Shown here in pieces: positions 48,341 through 61,200 of a stretch of 64,000 nt of DNA; within the stretch, counting starts at the first letter, position 1, and the number at the start of each line of letters is the position of its first letter. Position numbers and translations under genes: made by a program. Source of the DNA: Drosophila pseudoobscura (Eukaryota > Arthropoda > Insecta > Diptera > Drosophilidae); assembly GCF_009870125.1 (NCBI RefSeq), contig NC_046683.1:5642001-5706000 (forward strand), written 5' to 3'. Under the pieces are notes generated by a model. The model ran no database searches. It saw nothing but the letters and a program-made list of their open reading frames with translations, and was not told where the DNA came from.

Positions 48341-49698
48341 TTAGAAGATTGGTATGTAGTTGTCGATTTTGGCGCGATGCTTCTGGGCCACGCACTCGGC
48401 AATCCAGACAATGTTGCGGCACTCCTGCTCCTTGAGCTTAAGGTACGCGTAGAAGACACCGAAGTGGAACTGTTGCAAGAAAGCGTACACGTTCAGCTTG
48501 ACCTCGTGCTCGAAGAACTTGTCTTCGAGTGTCTTGTCGCCGGGATTGTTGCCGGAGCCGTCGAAGAGAGCGGCGTATTCCGCATAGTACTCGGCCACGG
48601 TCTTCACTTGCTCGTAGTCGTCGGCACGGGCCAGAGCGGCCAGTCCATCGGGGTACATCTTGCCGCAGTTGGGATACAGCTTGGCGCGATCGTCTTTAGA
48701 CAGCTCAGTGCCGAATGAGTTGATCGTGATGATGATGGCACGACGATCGGCCTCGAACTGTAAGCATACGAACATAACCCAGCAATGGAGGTGACACCAA
48801 AGGAGCAAACTGGCTTCCCACTTACCGCCAAGATCTCGCACATAACATCGGCTGTGGCACCGCCCATGTTCTTGCAGAAGTTGTAGAAGGCCTCCAGGTA
48901 GGCTTTGTACAGCGTGTTACGGATGATCTCGATGTTCATCTCGTCGAGATCCTGCTCGGAAATGCAGTCGACAAAGAACGGGGCGAGCGGCGTGTCCACC
49001 AGCACGGCGTTGTACAGCTCAGCGGGCGTCGACGCCACATGGATAGCCTCCATCTGCTCGAAGCTGCCCAGCGGATGGCACTTGGGTATCAGCTCCGAAA
49101 TGGGACGCTGGTGCAGCGTGCCCGTAATGAGCAGGATGATGTTGTCGATCATATAGCCATAGGTGATGAAGTCCAGGAAGTTGGATAGCGGCTCCACAGC
49201 ATGGTTGCGCATATGCTGGAACTCAATGACCAGCTTCTCCCGCAGCTTGTCATCGATCACGGACACCGACAGCGGTGAGGGCTCGTTGGCCAGGAAGCTG
49301 CCGTAGTCGGTGCCTTGCAGATGGAGTTTCAGATCTAAAATCGAAAGGGCAGCAATTGCAATTTAAGTTCGTCGAAAATGTGTAAAATTGTTAAAACATC
49401 ACAAGACAAGCTTACACACACAGCGTAACAGCACACACAAACACACATTCATGCTCATGCATATACATATGTATACATACAGTGCTGCTGCTGATATCAG
49501 CCACGGGCGCACGGTCACATGACAAAGCGGGCGTATGGGTATGTATGGAGGCGACCAGCCCACTCACTCACCTTCCAAGGTCTCGCACTGCACCAGATTC
49601 AAGTAGTCCGCCTGCTTCAGGATGCCACACTTGAAGCCACGGCACAGGCCCTCCAGATAGCCATTGTCAATGTTGAACATGAATCCTGAGCTGTCCAT
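48341..49698 (-). CDS. VhaAC39-1: V-type ATPase V0 subunit d (AC39)
   Basis: There are three coding exons on the minus strand: 49698-49572, 49334-48826 and 48757-48341, with consensus donors (GAAG/GTGAGT, GCG/GTAAGT) and acceptors. They join to 350 residues, the normal length of subunit d. The protein starts [20 protein letters not shown] and ends [12 protein letters not shown], both family hallmarks. It contains the conserved [20 protein letters not shown] and [16 protein letters not shown] blocks. Subunit d is the peripheral part of V0 that couples the central stalk to the c-ring in proton pumping of endomembranes. No signal peptide or membrane span is expected or seen. Two melanogaster paralogs exist; synteny with fzr on X and the sequence favour VhaAC39-1. 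Confidence 0.95.
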
Positions 49699-49934
49699 CT
49701 TTGTCACTTACAAATCAACACACAAAGCAAAAAAGCACACGACACACGGAACAGTAATAGGGCAGTTGAATGAAAGTCTGGACTCGGGCGGCGGGCTGCG
49801 AATCTGGCTTGATTGAATTGCGCGAAATGTGTAAGAAAGCAACGGAGCTGTGATGAAAATTCAACCTATTTTTCTCTTTAATCGATCGACAAGTCATATG
49901 ATTTTTTTTCAGCACTAGCGCGTTGCAGACCGAC

Positions 49935-49944
49935 CAGTGTGACC
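49935..49944 (-). promoter_or_regulatory. Core promoter motif 1 upstream of VhaAC39-1
   Basis: On the minus strand this reads GGTCACACTG, the Drosophila housekeeping core-promoter motif known as Ohler motif 1. It lies 237 nt upstream of the VhaAC39-1 ATG, in the right orientation. The 49950-50035 sequence beyond has several ATATACCGA words. Confidence 0.65.
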
Positions 49945-50215
49945 TTTTCGATAAGATATACGGTCCGACCCTAAGAAATATACCGACATATTTCGTCTCT
50001 TTTTAAAAAATACCGCAAATATACCGACGAATTCAAGTTATATTTTACATATTCCTCGTTTTTGATCTTCCGTTCAATATTCTCAGCTATATAGCTTGTT
50101 TAGCCATGCCCACATAGTTTTATACGATTGATGAATCAATTTGCTACTTAACTGGCTTATTTTAACTACTTGCTTTTATTGGATCCTTTCCGAAAAAGTG
50201 ATATAGCGACAAAGG

Positions 50216-50323
50216 TCAGACAAAATATTTTTGGAATCGTGTCGAAATGTCATTTAGATCCATGTCCCAGGCCACACTGAAATATAATTCGTCATCAGCA
50301 TCGTATTCCTTATCGTTTGCCAT
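50216..50323 (-). CDS. Possible small coding exon, 35 residues
   Basis: The minus-strand frame from ATG 50323 to a stop at 50216-50218 encodes MANDKEYDADDELYFSVAWD and 15 more residues. It is acidic and protein-like. A good acceptor (TTTTTTTCCGAAATTTTAG) lies 16 nt before the ATG. No upstream exon is clear, and the peptide is not recognised. It sits between the promoters of VhaAC39-1 and fzr. Confidence 0.25.
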   Translation of the reverse strand: MANDKEYDADDELYFSVAWDMDLNDISTRFQKYFV

Positions 50324-50744
50324 CAAAATCAAAATATTTCTAAAATTTCGGAAAAAAAGGTATGTAAGAAAGTGGATAAGGTTTTTCACACTGGCGCTTC
50401 CATGGGGCTTATGGGAAAAAAACGGGAATACATTTTTGAAACGTACACAATTTCCCCCCAGGTGTCGCTTTTGGTAGTTACATTGAAATGTAGTTACCAT
50501 GTAAAGAGAAGAATTTAGTGGAGAACAATCTCCTTGACCTTTTTTTAGACAAAACCCTATAAAAGCAAGTATTTGATAACCCAGTCAAATAGCAAATCGA
50601 TTCATTAATCGGATAAAATTATGTGGGCTTTGCTAAATGTTCTATATAGCTAGTAATATTCCACGGAAGACCAAAATCGAAGAATATGTCAAATAGAACT
50701 TGAATTCGTCAGTTTGAGCTGTCATACCAACGATAGTGGCGCCA

Positions 50745-51140
50745 CTCGATAGTTGTGAAAAGAATGATTCAAAACATCGAAACTATCGATAGTATCGGGC
50801 TCATATGTCGTTCACTTTAAATTTTCTTGGCTCAAGCAGTCGTGCCCCGCTAAATTTAAGCAGTGGCCATAGGTGTGCGTATCGTTTTTGAAGAATGTCA
50901 CATGTCTTAACCACTCTTAACCATCTCATTGCCAGCTACAACAACACCCATTTAAGCAGAACCTTTTGTAATGAGCTGGCTATGTATAATGGGATCTTCA
51001 AGATTTTCGGTTGACACCACCGCACTTTTCAAAATCAAAGTTGAGAAGGGAGAGCTCGATAGTATCATGAATAGTAGCAAAACTATCGATAGTAGCAACT
51101 AGCACCAAAACATCGATTCTATCGATAGTGCCATCGATGA
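50745..51140. promoter_or_regulatory. DRE / CGATA cluster in the divergent promoter block
   Basis: Three perfect TATCGATA sites (50784-50791, 51084-51091, 51120-51127) and several half sites (TCGATAG near 50746, ACATCGAT, CCATCGATG) fall within 400 bp upstream of the fzr start. TATCGATA binds DREF, and clustered CGATA binds BEAF-32. Both are typical of housekeeping divergent promoters and domain boundaries. Confidence 0.65.
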
Positions 51141-51291
51141 TTTGACACCTCTACTACTTGTTTTTGTTTGCGTGAAAAAAGAAATAATTTTGTAACCAGC
51201 GGCAAACGACGCGCACCACCTAGCCGCCGATGCTGAGACACCTAGCATTAACAAATTAATCTGTAAGTCGTGAAGTGCCTTATCGTCGCTG

Positions 51292-51388
51292 TATAAAAAT
51301 AGGGGGTTTGTTGCGATTGTGAATAGAATAGCCGGGCAAACCATACAAACGCAAAAAAAATCTTCGTTTCTTCGGTTCTGAGTGCAGC
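51292..51388 (+). promoter_or_regulatory. Probable fzr TATA box and non-coding first exon
   Basis: TATAAAAA at 51292-51299 is followed by a short GC/T-mixed leader and a strong donor (GTGCAGCA/GTAAGTAAG, GT at about 51389). The next fzr exon with the ATG is 3 kb away. Assignment to fzr is by orientation and position. Confidence 0.45.
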
Positions 51389-54300
51389 AGTAAGTAAGCT
51401 GGCTCGGGCCGCCTATGGAAATCAAACTTAACCGTTTTTAGTGTGTGTTGCCGCGAAAAGTTCTTGGAAAATAGTGTGTGTTTCTGTGGTGTGTGATACA
51501 ACAAAAGAACAGTTGCCCCAAAATAAGTGAAGATTAGTGCATTTGGTGTGTGAGAGAGACTCGAAAACAGTTCACAGTTAGGTCTGACACATGGGTAACT
51601 GTGTTTTCCTCTCTTTATGGCCTGCACTATTACCCTAGCTGTACCACTACATTGTGTGCGAGCGGGCAGGCATGTGTCGCGGGTCGCAGTTGTCGCCGCC
51701 GCCGTTACCACGCTCTCTCTCGCACCCTCTCTCTCTCTATCTATCTGTTTGTCTGTAGCCTCCACGCTCTCTTGCGTGAGTGTGAGTGCGAGTGCGTTTG
51801 TACATGCACAATAGGAAAAGCAACAAAAAATAGTAGTATTCCTAGCAATTGCTGCAAATTATTAAATTAAACATTTAGCCAAAGCATTTGCATTTGGGCC
51901 TTGTGTGTGTATACCAGTTAGTGTGTGTTCTTCCCTCCCTCTGTGTGTGTGTGTATGTATGTGATGTCCTTGACATAATTTGCTATTGGTCATGCATTTT
52001 TGGGGGCGCAAAGCCATCGATTATTTGTTTCTCACCAACACACACACATACATCACACCACACACCCTCTTTCTCTCACGATCTGGACTCTCTGGCTCCT
52101 GCAGTGCCATATACTACTAGGTGGTAAGGCAGCCCAGCAATCCTTGCTCTCTCTGTGCCACACGCTCCTGTTGTACTGCTTTAGTGCCTTCTGCTCTTTC
52201 TCTCCCTTTGGGTTAGGGCTGACGGCCCTGCCATGCACTGCACTGCTGTTGTCTGTGGCCCTCTTTCTTATCACACTTTGCACATGGCCATGCCTCTGCT
52301 GCTGATAAGGTGGAGCAAGAACATAAACAAGAACCAACCGCATAACGGATGGAGGTATACCGCATTCCCACCGCCTTTTGTACGATATTTATAGTCGGCT
52401 TCTGGCTCCCACAGAGCTCCATTTTGGAGAATTATCTCTCTCTCTCCCCCCTCACTCTTGGCGACTTGTGTGTTGACCTTCTGCATATGTACATACATGT
52501 GTGTGTGTGTGTGTGTTTGTATGTGGCATAAACAACAGCAGCAGCCGCCACAGCAGCACTCGATTATTGATGAATCTTTTCCAAGTCATCGACTAAAAAT
52601 AGTACAAGCATGAGCAGAGTGCCGTTGCTTTCGGATCGTCTGATTATGGCTACGAGAGAGACCCCAGGTTCATTGTCCTTGATCGATAGAGAAAGAAAAC
52701 ATTTGTCTAGTTCCAGAGAGCGGATATTTATGTGCATGTGTGTGTGTGTGTGTGTGCATTGAACCCTAAATGAGCAGAGCCTCAAAGAGAGCGATAGACG
52801 AGAGTGCAGGCCGAGTGCGTGCCAGAGAGAGGAGTGGCAACGTGGCGGCGGATTAACCCACGGGGCAAGGGCAATCGATGCGGGTGGGTGCATTATGTTT
52901 CGATGACGTGTGGCACTCGCATCAGCTTCGATCGAAAGAGTGGGCTAACGGTATATGTTGAACTTTCACACGCTTCCCCTTGCCTTTCCGGCTTAAGCTC
53001 GCCTTTCCAGCGAAGCGGCACCCACTTCCTTATCAGTGGGCTGCCGTGTGTGCGACATGTTCGTGCATGCTTCAAAATACAAATATTCCCTACTCTTCGG
53101 GGCTTAAGGCACAAATGTTTACCACCGGCGTTATCAGAGGCGTCTTTTTGGGTTCCGTGCCCCGTGTGTCTGGCACTGGGTACCTGTCACTGCGGAGGGT
53201 GGTTCTTGTTGTGGTGGTGGTATAGGCGGTACCTGAAAATCAATAACCTTATCTGCCCCTTTTTGACGGGAAACTCAAACCCAAACTCAAACCGAAAAAA
53301 AAAACTGAATTATTTGTAAGTGAAGCCCCGGCTTAGTCATAGCTGCCTTAGACCCTGCTTTCAAGTCGACTGTGTCTAGATTTTCAAATCAGTTTTAGAT
53401 CGTTGCTCAACCGAAACAGTCACGTCATACGTTCAAATAGTATTTTTATTATATACATACAACGTACATATATTTTCTATGAACAAAAACCAGAGGAAAA
53501 TCAAAGAAAGCAGGAAAACTACAACTTAGAAAAAAGAGAGAAAGAAGGAGAACAACATACCCAATGCGGAAGTGTCTAACCTGAGTAAGTTTCAGCCGAA
53601 CAGAAACCCCACCCGTCGGTGGATCCTATGCCGCAAACAAGCAACACTTAACGCCCATAAATTAATTAGGTCTAGACACGCCAGTCCACAATCCTCAATC
53701 CTCGATCCACAATCCACCCGACACACCGTAGATGCAGCCCACAGTGGCCGCGTGCCATTGACCATTGCCACAAAACGGGGTGGGGGATTGTCTTCGTGAT
53801 ATGATGGGGCGGATCTAATTAGCGGTCCGAAAAGGGTCGAAAACCTCTCTTTCGTATGCATAACGCACTACAGAGAAGATCCATCCAAAACTACATGACA
53901 GCCAACAAAAGAACTCCACTGTTTTCTGTTCTGCTCTGTTCTCTGTGCTGTTCTGTTCATAGATTCTTTTGGGGTTCTGGGTTCGGGCTGTGTCCGTGAT
54001 TGATACGCCCCCATGTGATGTGAGTGAGTGAGTGAGTGAGTGAAAAAACAAGAAAATAGAAAGGCAATCGGTTTGCTTGCCTGGATTATCCATGGGCAAA
54101 AGAATCGCGACTGGAATCCAGACAATCCAGACGTTGATTAATGGCCCAACAACAGGCCCAAACTGTCGTCGAGCCAAACACCAACAAAAATAAATTACAA
54201 TTTTATTCAAATTCGAATGCCACAATAGAACTATCCAAATTAATTATCTATATCTTCCCCTCCGTCTTTTTTCCACTCTCTTTCGCAGCTTCCATCGATA

Positions 54301-54520
54301 TATACATAAATATATATTTTGTACGATAAATTCTTGGATCTCAAACCAAAGGAAATCATCCTCACATCAAACAAGCGATTTATTTTTTACCGATCCACAA
54401 ATTTCGAGAAGTTTTACTGGCTACATTTTTTGCGTTAAGTATTTTTTGTTTGCCCACCCCAAAAACCCCCCCCGCAACCATAAGACGACACGAGGAGGCC
54501 TACAGATCTGAGGCGTAAAG
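51389..54520 (+). other. fzr 5' intron / leader region
   Basis: No separate gene supported. It holds GT microsatellites (51935-51958, 52498-52516, 52738-52758), CT-rich tracts (51712-51740) and a GTGA repeat (54023-54046). Exon boundaries upstream of the fzr ATG were not resolved. Confidence 0.45.
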
Positions 54521-57500
54521 ATGTTTAGTCCGGAATATGAGAAGCGCATCCTGAAGCACTGCAGTCCGGTGGCACGTAATCTATTTGATAATTTGGAATC
54601 GTCGACCACACCGACATCGCTGGATCGTTTCATACCATGCAGGTGAGTGCAGTGAGTGATCTGCGAGAGAGAGATAGATAGACCGAGAGAGAACTCTGTC
54701 GAGCTCAATGAACTCTTGCAGTCTTTGAGCCCGTTATTCGTTATGCTACGTCATCTTTTCCGCTTTGAAATTTTATGCAGAAAAACGTGAGAGAATAAAG
54801 GAAATTTCCAGTCGCCGAAGCGTTTGATACCCTGACCAGATCCAATCTGAAAGAACTAAGCTTTGACACACAAAAAAAAGTGGTTGATGAATGGCAGTCT
54901 CCTTTTGAGGAGAAATCTACAAAAATAATGAGAACAGGATCTTTATCCTCTCCTTGTGGCAGCCTCCACATCAAAGAGTATTTCAATTTTGCTGGAGGAA
55001 GAGAATGTGGGTGAGGGGCACCTCACTATGGTCTAGGCTGGCCCCATGAATTTCCCGACTCGCTGCGCCTCGTTGGGGCTATAACGGTTACTCTCTGGCC
55101 GCCCATAAGGAAACAACAACAGCAGCTCTCTCGCCTGCTCTCTCTGTCTCTCTCTTGCTGTTGCTAATGAGTTCCGCGTAGAGAGCAGAGTAAAAGCGTA
55201 ACGAAGCGAGAACGAACGCAGAGAGCATTGTTCTAACAATAACAAAAATATTCAGCTTCATGGGAAAAACAAGGAAATTTGAACTTTGGCTTTTGCTGAA
55301 GCAAACTTTTTTTTTGGTTGAAAAACGAGATATGACGAGTGATGGAGAGGGAGAGAGAGAGGGAAAGGGTTCGCTGGAAGAGAAGAGAGTTCGCTGCTTT
55401 CGTCGTAACTCATTTGTTAATTTGTGGCAACGAATGTCGAAGTTTTGTTTTTCTTGAAAAGTGTAATTAGTGTTTCATCTGCTCCGTCTCGAAGGTCAAA
55501 CTGTGTTCTTCGGCATCCTCCTGCACGTTTACACAATTAAGGGGTTCAAGAGTTTAGCTCTTTTGAAATGTGTTGTTCTTCATCTTTGATCAGCATTCTC
55601 CTCTGTAAATGAGATAATTTCTCGTTCTGTAGAAGATGGATCTCTATTTCTGCTAAATGAATCGATATCCAATCTCTCGCTATGTAAAAGCCCTCTTCCT
55701 GCCAGGTAGTATCGAGATCTAGTCTCTCGCTGTATTACTCTAAGCTAGTCTCTCTCTAAGCTAATAGGATCTAGAGCTAATCTCTCGCTATGTATAAGCT
55801 CTCTCTTCTTGCCAGAAGCAACGATAACCAATCTCTCGATGTGTAAAAGCTCTCTTCCTGCCAGGAAGTATCGAGATCTAGTCTCTCGCTGTATTACAGC
55901 TAGTCTCTCTGTAAGCTAAAAGGATCTAGAGCTAATCTCTCGCTATGTATAAGCTCTCTCTTCTTGCCAGAAGCAACGATAACCAATCTCTCGCTGCGTA
56001 AAAGCTCTCTTCCTGCCAGGTAGTATCGAGATCTAGTCTCTCGCTATGTAAAAGCTCTCTTCCTGCCAGGTTGCATCGAGATCTAGTCTCTCGCTGTATT
56101 ACAGCTAGTCTCTCTCTAAGCTAGCTAGGATCTAGAGCTAATCTCTCGCTGTGTAAAAGCTCTCTTTGCCCTGCCTGAAAATATATCGAGAAGCGGTCTC
56201 CAAAAAGTTTGAGCCTTCCTTGAGGGACGCCTTCGGATCTCCCGCTACAATGTTGCCGCCGCACAACCTTTTCCGTTTTAATTGAATTGTCATTCGACCC
56301 TGCCATCCGGGACGCACATACCTTCCTTCACCTCCGTCCGCCACTGTGGGGCACTGCTGTTGCTGCTCATCCGTTCATGAAATTTGATTTATTTGAGGTG
56401 GAAGTGAACACTTGAAATGCGTTTGTCAGATAATCAGAAACGGAGGGACCGACGCTTATTGCATTCGTAAACAGTTTTTCAACACGAAGAGTGCAATGCA
56501 ATCCGTGGGGTGGGGCTGGGGCTGGGTCTGGCTCTGGCTCTGGCTCTGGCTCTGGAACTTGGGGGACAATCGGTTAGAATTCTCTCACACTTGGCCAAAA
56601 TTTCATGGCAAATTATTAACGCTATTTGTTGCTGTTGCTATTTTTGCGATATGTATTTTTTGTGCGAATTTTGCACAATTTGACCGTCAATAATTTTGTT
56701 TGCACGTTGCACACGTTTTTTATGTTTTTATGGGGCAAAAAAATAATAACAATACGCCGCCAGAGTGGGTTGGAATTTGAACGCGTTTGCATTAAATTAT
56801 TTACTGCTGTCTGGGGAGGGGAACGAAATGAATTCGCAGCGAAATTGAAACGAAGGTTTCCACGCTTCCATAAACATACGCGGGAAAAGACAGCTCAATA
56901 TCTTCGCCATATACCATATCCATATACCCACCGACCGACCGGCACTTACACTTGCGGGAATTACAATCGCACAAATATGTCGTTGGGAGAGTCATTTAGG
57001 ACTAGCCTAGAAAGCGCTAGGATTGGTTAGATGCTGGAACATATGATAGATATATGGTCTAGATAGTATAGATAGATGATATGCGGTAGAACGGTTGAAA
57101 TCTTTCTTATAAGATTAATTTTTCAATACTTGCGGGTACACAACATTCTCCCCTTATCGATGTTGCCTGATATACCTCTGGAGGCTTAGTCTGTTCTTCC
57201 TCGATCATTGTCTGGTGCTGTACCCTGGATGCTAAGTCTGTTTCTCAATCCTAGCATGATATGATCTATATGATATGATAGATGGATAGATAGATCAATG
57301 GATAGATAGCCGAATGGATAGATAGCTGAATGGATAGATAGATGAATGGATGAATAGATAAGGGGATAGGTAGATAAATGGATGGATGGATAAGGGGATA
57401 GATGGATTAATGGATAGACATATAAGTAGATATATAGATAAGTGGATATATTTGTAGATAAGTAGATAGATAGAGAAATGGATAGATAGATGAATGGATA

Positions 57501-58226
57501 GATAGATAAATGGATGGATAGATAAGGGGTTAGATAGATTAATGGATAGACATATAGTAGATATATAGATAAGTGGATATATATGTAGATAAGTGGATAG
57601 ATAGGTAAGTGAATAGATAACACAGTCGTTATAGTCTTTAAAATCACTACCAACTCGTGGCAGGCCTCTGATCGTAAGGATCGTAAGGCATGTGATCTAC
57701 CACGAATCTATGCGAGTATCATTTGCCGTCATCCCAATGGACGAAGGGACAATTCGTTCATGGGAAATTGGTACAACGCTTCAACGTCTACACTCGAACT
57801 AAAGAACGAAAGATATGGCTATACTAAAAATAGGGAAATGTCTGTCTAGTGTTGCCCTGTGTCTTTTGCCAGTGTCTAGCCGTAGCCGCGTCCGTATCAC
57901 CATACGAATACAATTAATTCATTTTCCAATTAACATTTTAATTTAATTCGTTCTTTCCTCTCGTGTGCTGCAGGGCCAACAACAATTGGCAGACAAACTT
58001 TGCGTCGATCAACAAGTCGAATGATAACTCACCACAGACGAGCAAGAAGCAGCGGGACTGTGGGGAGACGGCACGCGATAGTCTGGCCTATTCGTGTCTC
58101 TTGAAGAACGAGCTCCTGGGCACGGCCATCGATGATGTGAAGACCGCCGGTGAGGAGCGCAACGAGAATGCCTATACGCCAGCAGCAAAGCGGAGTCTCT
58201 TCAAATATCAATCCCCCACAAAGCAG
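54521..58226 (+). CDS. fzr: fizzy-related (Cdh1-type APC/C activator), 5' part
   Basis: The first coding exon is 54521-54642 and the second 57974-58226 (donors CAG/GTGAGT, acceptor TGCTGCAG). Joined they encode the first 125 residues. The start MFSPEYEKRILKHCSPVARN is the Fzr N-terminus, and DRFIPCR at 35-41 is the C-box that docks on the APC/C; its last codon is split by the intron. The second exon (NNWQTNFASINKSND to KRSLFKYQSPTKQ) is nearly identical to the melanogaster protein as I recall it. The seven WD40 repeats and C-terminal IR motif, about 350 more residues, must be coded beyond 64000. Fzr activates APC/C to destroy mitotic cyclins, letting cells leave mitosis and enter endocycles. 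The gene is partial here only because of the window edge. Confidence 0.95.
55671..56170. repeat. Tandem array in fzr intron
   Basis: About 500 bp is built from subunits of roughly 40-60 bp containing CTCTCGCT followed by TGTAAAAGCTCTCTTCCTGCC or TGTATTAC. They are arranged in a higher-order unit near 155 bp, repeated about three times (starts near 55710, 55868 and 56022). I count nine CTCTCGCT and one CTCTCGAT. The minus strand therefore repeats AGCGAGAG. Confidence 0.8.
57255..57620. repeat. GATA/GGATAGATAGAT minisatellite in fzr intron
   Basis: An interrupted array of TAGATGGA, GATAGATA and AATGGATAGATAG units. Two halves (57350-57440 and 57500-57600) repeat the same longer order (ATGGATGGATAAGGGGATAGATGGATTAATGG type), showing a higher-order duplication. 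It creates a spurious Ile/Tyr/Ser-rich minus-strand frame. Confidence 0.85.
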
Positions 58227-61200
58227 GTGAGTCTCCGCATATCCCCCCACCCCCCACCACCCTCTCCCCATTTCCCATGGCCCCCCCCAGTGAACCCAGT
58301 GAACTGATCTTGAACCCCGAACTCTTTGTGAAGCGGCTCGCCAGAGAGCGCTCTGTCGTGTCTCTTGATTGGCGGCGGTGTACTCTGTGTATCTGTGGCG
58401 ATCGCAGAATGCATTTAATTGAATTTGCAGTCGGTGCTAATTGGATTGACCGGTGGCCCGGTGGTCGGCTCTAATTTTTCCCAGACGCAAAAGTTGAATG
58501 AACCGAAGGCAATGCCTCCAAGTCTTTCTTTCTATCTGTGGAATCCTGTCTGAAAGTTCTGACGAGAGCTTTCTCTCGGTTCAGTTTAGATGTCATGCGG
58601 CAGTGCCCCTCGGTCAGATCTCTTTCGTAGTGATCCCGCTCTCTACTGCGTTTGGTAGTCCTGTCTCGTGTTTTAGCTCTCATTCCTTTGGATCATCCTC
58701 TAGTTCTCTTGCCTTAATTTCTGCCATTGCTTTTCTTGTGGAAAGTTGGAAAAGCCTTGGACAACAGGTCTTCGTCTCTCCGTTTCTCTCATTTCGTTTC
58801 TATTGATCATGGATTCTCATGGGGATAGATGGACTGCAGAGACCGGTAACCGGTTTTTGGCTGAAAATTATTTTGCTTTTGGCCTAGGCCTAGGCCTAGG
58901 CCTAAGTCAAGACCAGAGTCCGGGGGAAAAGTTGTTCAACCAAAACTGAAACCTCGAGGTTAACACACTTTGATTTCAATGTGCGTGATGCTGCTGCTCT
59001 CTTTCGTATTTTTACGGACAGACACACAGACAGATAGATCTATCTATCTATCTTTCTATCTATTTGTGATGTGTGCTATTGCCACAGCCGTTTCCATTGT
59101 TCACAGTTGGTTCCCATCAAGTGTTCAAGGGTCAAAAACGAAAAAACGAAAAAAAATCTGTTGCCACTTGTCTTGTAGATTCGGGTCATCATCATTCGTA
59201 ATTATTTTGACTGAAATCCTGACATATTTGCCCGCTTAACAGATTTATGTTTCTTCAATTGCGCTGACCATTTGCTTAGGCTGCCTCTCGGTCTTGCCCT
59301 GCGCCCTTCTCTCTCTCTCTCTCTCTCTTAGCGACTTTTGCTTTGACTAATTTTTGACAGCTGACACGTTGCCGGATGACAGCAGAAGCAACCGCCACCA
59401 AAAGCCCACAACAAAAAGAGCATTCCCCGCTGAATGGGAAACAAACAAGTGAGAAATTAAATGAAAGACAAAAGCTTGGAGCACATAAGAAAACACATTT
59501 GGAAATACTCTCACTCTATGTCTCTGTCTCTGTCCCTGACCCTGAGGGGTGAGTAGATCATGATCTTAAGATCAGCAGAATATAGTTCGCATAATGCTCA
59601 TAGATAGATGTCTAAGGATAGTGAAAACTGCCCTTTGAAGGACTTCAGAGGACAAATATCAGACACATTGATGCGCTGTACAAATTTCCCATAAGCGATA
59701 GGGATAGGGAAAAAGCACAAAAGAAAGACTTGGACTTGGAGACTATTCCCCCAATCGATGCACACGATTTCTTAAAGAAAACTGTGACTAGAATTCGTTG
59801 GAATGCAGATGAGGAACAAAAGCTGTCCAAAAATAGATCGGGAAGTAGTTCGTTGGCTGCAGCGTCATGCAGCAGTGCCCATCGGCCAAAAAGGAAGGGT
59901 ATACCCCATGTGGCAGTGTGGACTGCACACCGAATCGAATCGAACCGGACCATGGCGATGCCGATGGCATGCCAGCCAGCATCTACTTCAACTACTACTT
60001 CAGTGGTCTAAAACGACACTTGAGTCAATAGCTGGGGAGATCTGTGTGGCGACGGCGGCTGTGTACTCGTTTAACCCCAATGGATGCCAAATTGAATATA
60101 AGAACGAGTAGGAGAAGAGTGGAGAGTGGAGAGCGGGGGTCTAGCAAATAGAGAGGTTTCCGTTGCTTTGGTTTTTGGTCAAATGTTTGGCAACTGTCGA
60201 ATGATTCCTATGGCTTTTGGGCCACAATCACTCACTCCATTCAGCCATTGAAATCTTTGGCCATTCATCTACATCACGCCCCCACAATTAACACGGCTAT
60301 ATCTATATATCCATCTCCGTGGGCCACACCCCAGTCTGCCCGTGCTCAAGCCCATGCGGGGGCCGCGGGTGCCTTCCTTCCTCTCATAAGAGTCATAACA
60401 AATAATATGTAATTCAATTATGTGCGGTCGCAAAGTTATTGTCATAAATAATGGGCGGTTGTTCGTCTGTCTGTCGGTTTGGTCGGTTTGGTCGCTTTGG
60501 GGCACACTGCTAGCCAGCTCCACGGTTTCCCTGCCACACGTATCGCCCCACGAGGCGTTGTACCCCACAACAGTAGTTGGCCACGAAAAATAAATGGTCT
60601 CAACACTTTTTTGGACATTTGCTATTGTTTTGATTGGACCTCTGGCGGATTGGCAATCCCTCAATTGCTTTGGGCTCTTGGGGATTCATTAAGAATGCTG
60701 AATATTGCTATTCTCTGGGCACTTTGAGGGCGTGTTCTAGGATCGAATACATTCATTATAGTCATCCAATTGAGTATGATAGATGGCCTATGATCTATCA
60801 TGTTAAATTATGATATCAATCCGATAATGTATGATCTCGTTGATAAAAGAAGCCAAGCCGAGAAGCCCTGCTGCAAGACGCGTGATATTTAATGTTTTTT
60901 GCACTTTTTGAAGTTCTATTGAGTGAATGCCCCGACCGAGGGGCGCTGCAACATGCCGCGTGACCTTTAATGTGGATTTATGTCTTTGGTGGCCGAATCT
61001 CTAATAATTCTTTCGCTTATTTCTTGCGAATCTTCACTCACGGTTCTGCACGATCCAACAAGAATTTTTAGCTTGTACTAAAATAAGAAAAATAAGAAAT
61101 TAAAAATAAAAACCATCACAAACCACCACACCCCTCGCCCGATTATTTCGTGCACCTGTTCATTCCCCCCATTCTTTATGTGTCGTGTCCGACCATTTCG

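Noticed and set aside
57186..57653. A 155-codon minus-strand frame rich in Ile, Tyr, Ser and Leu.
   Set aside because: It is the translation of the GATA minisatellite; no start context, splice signals or non-repeat content.
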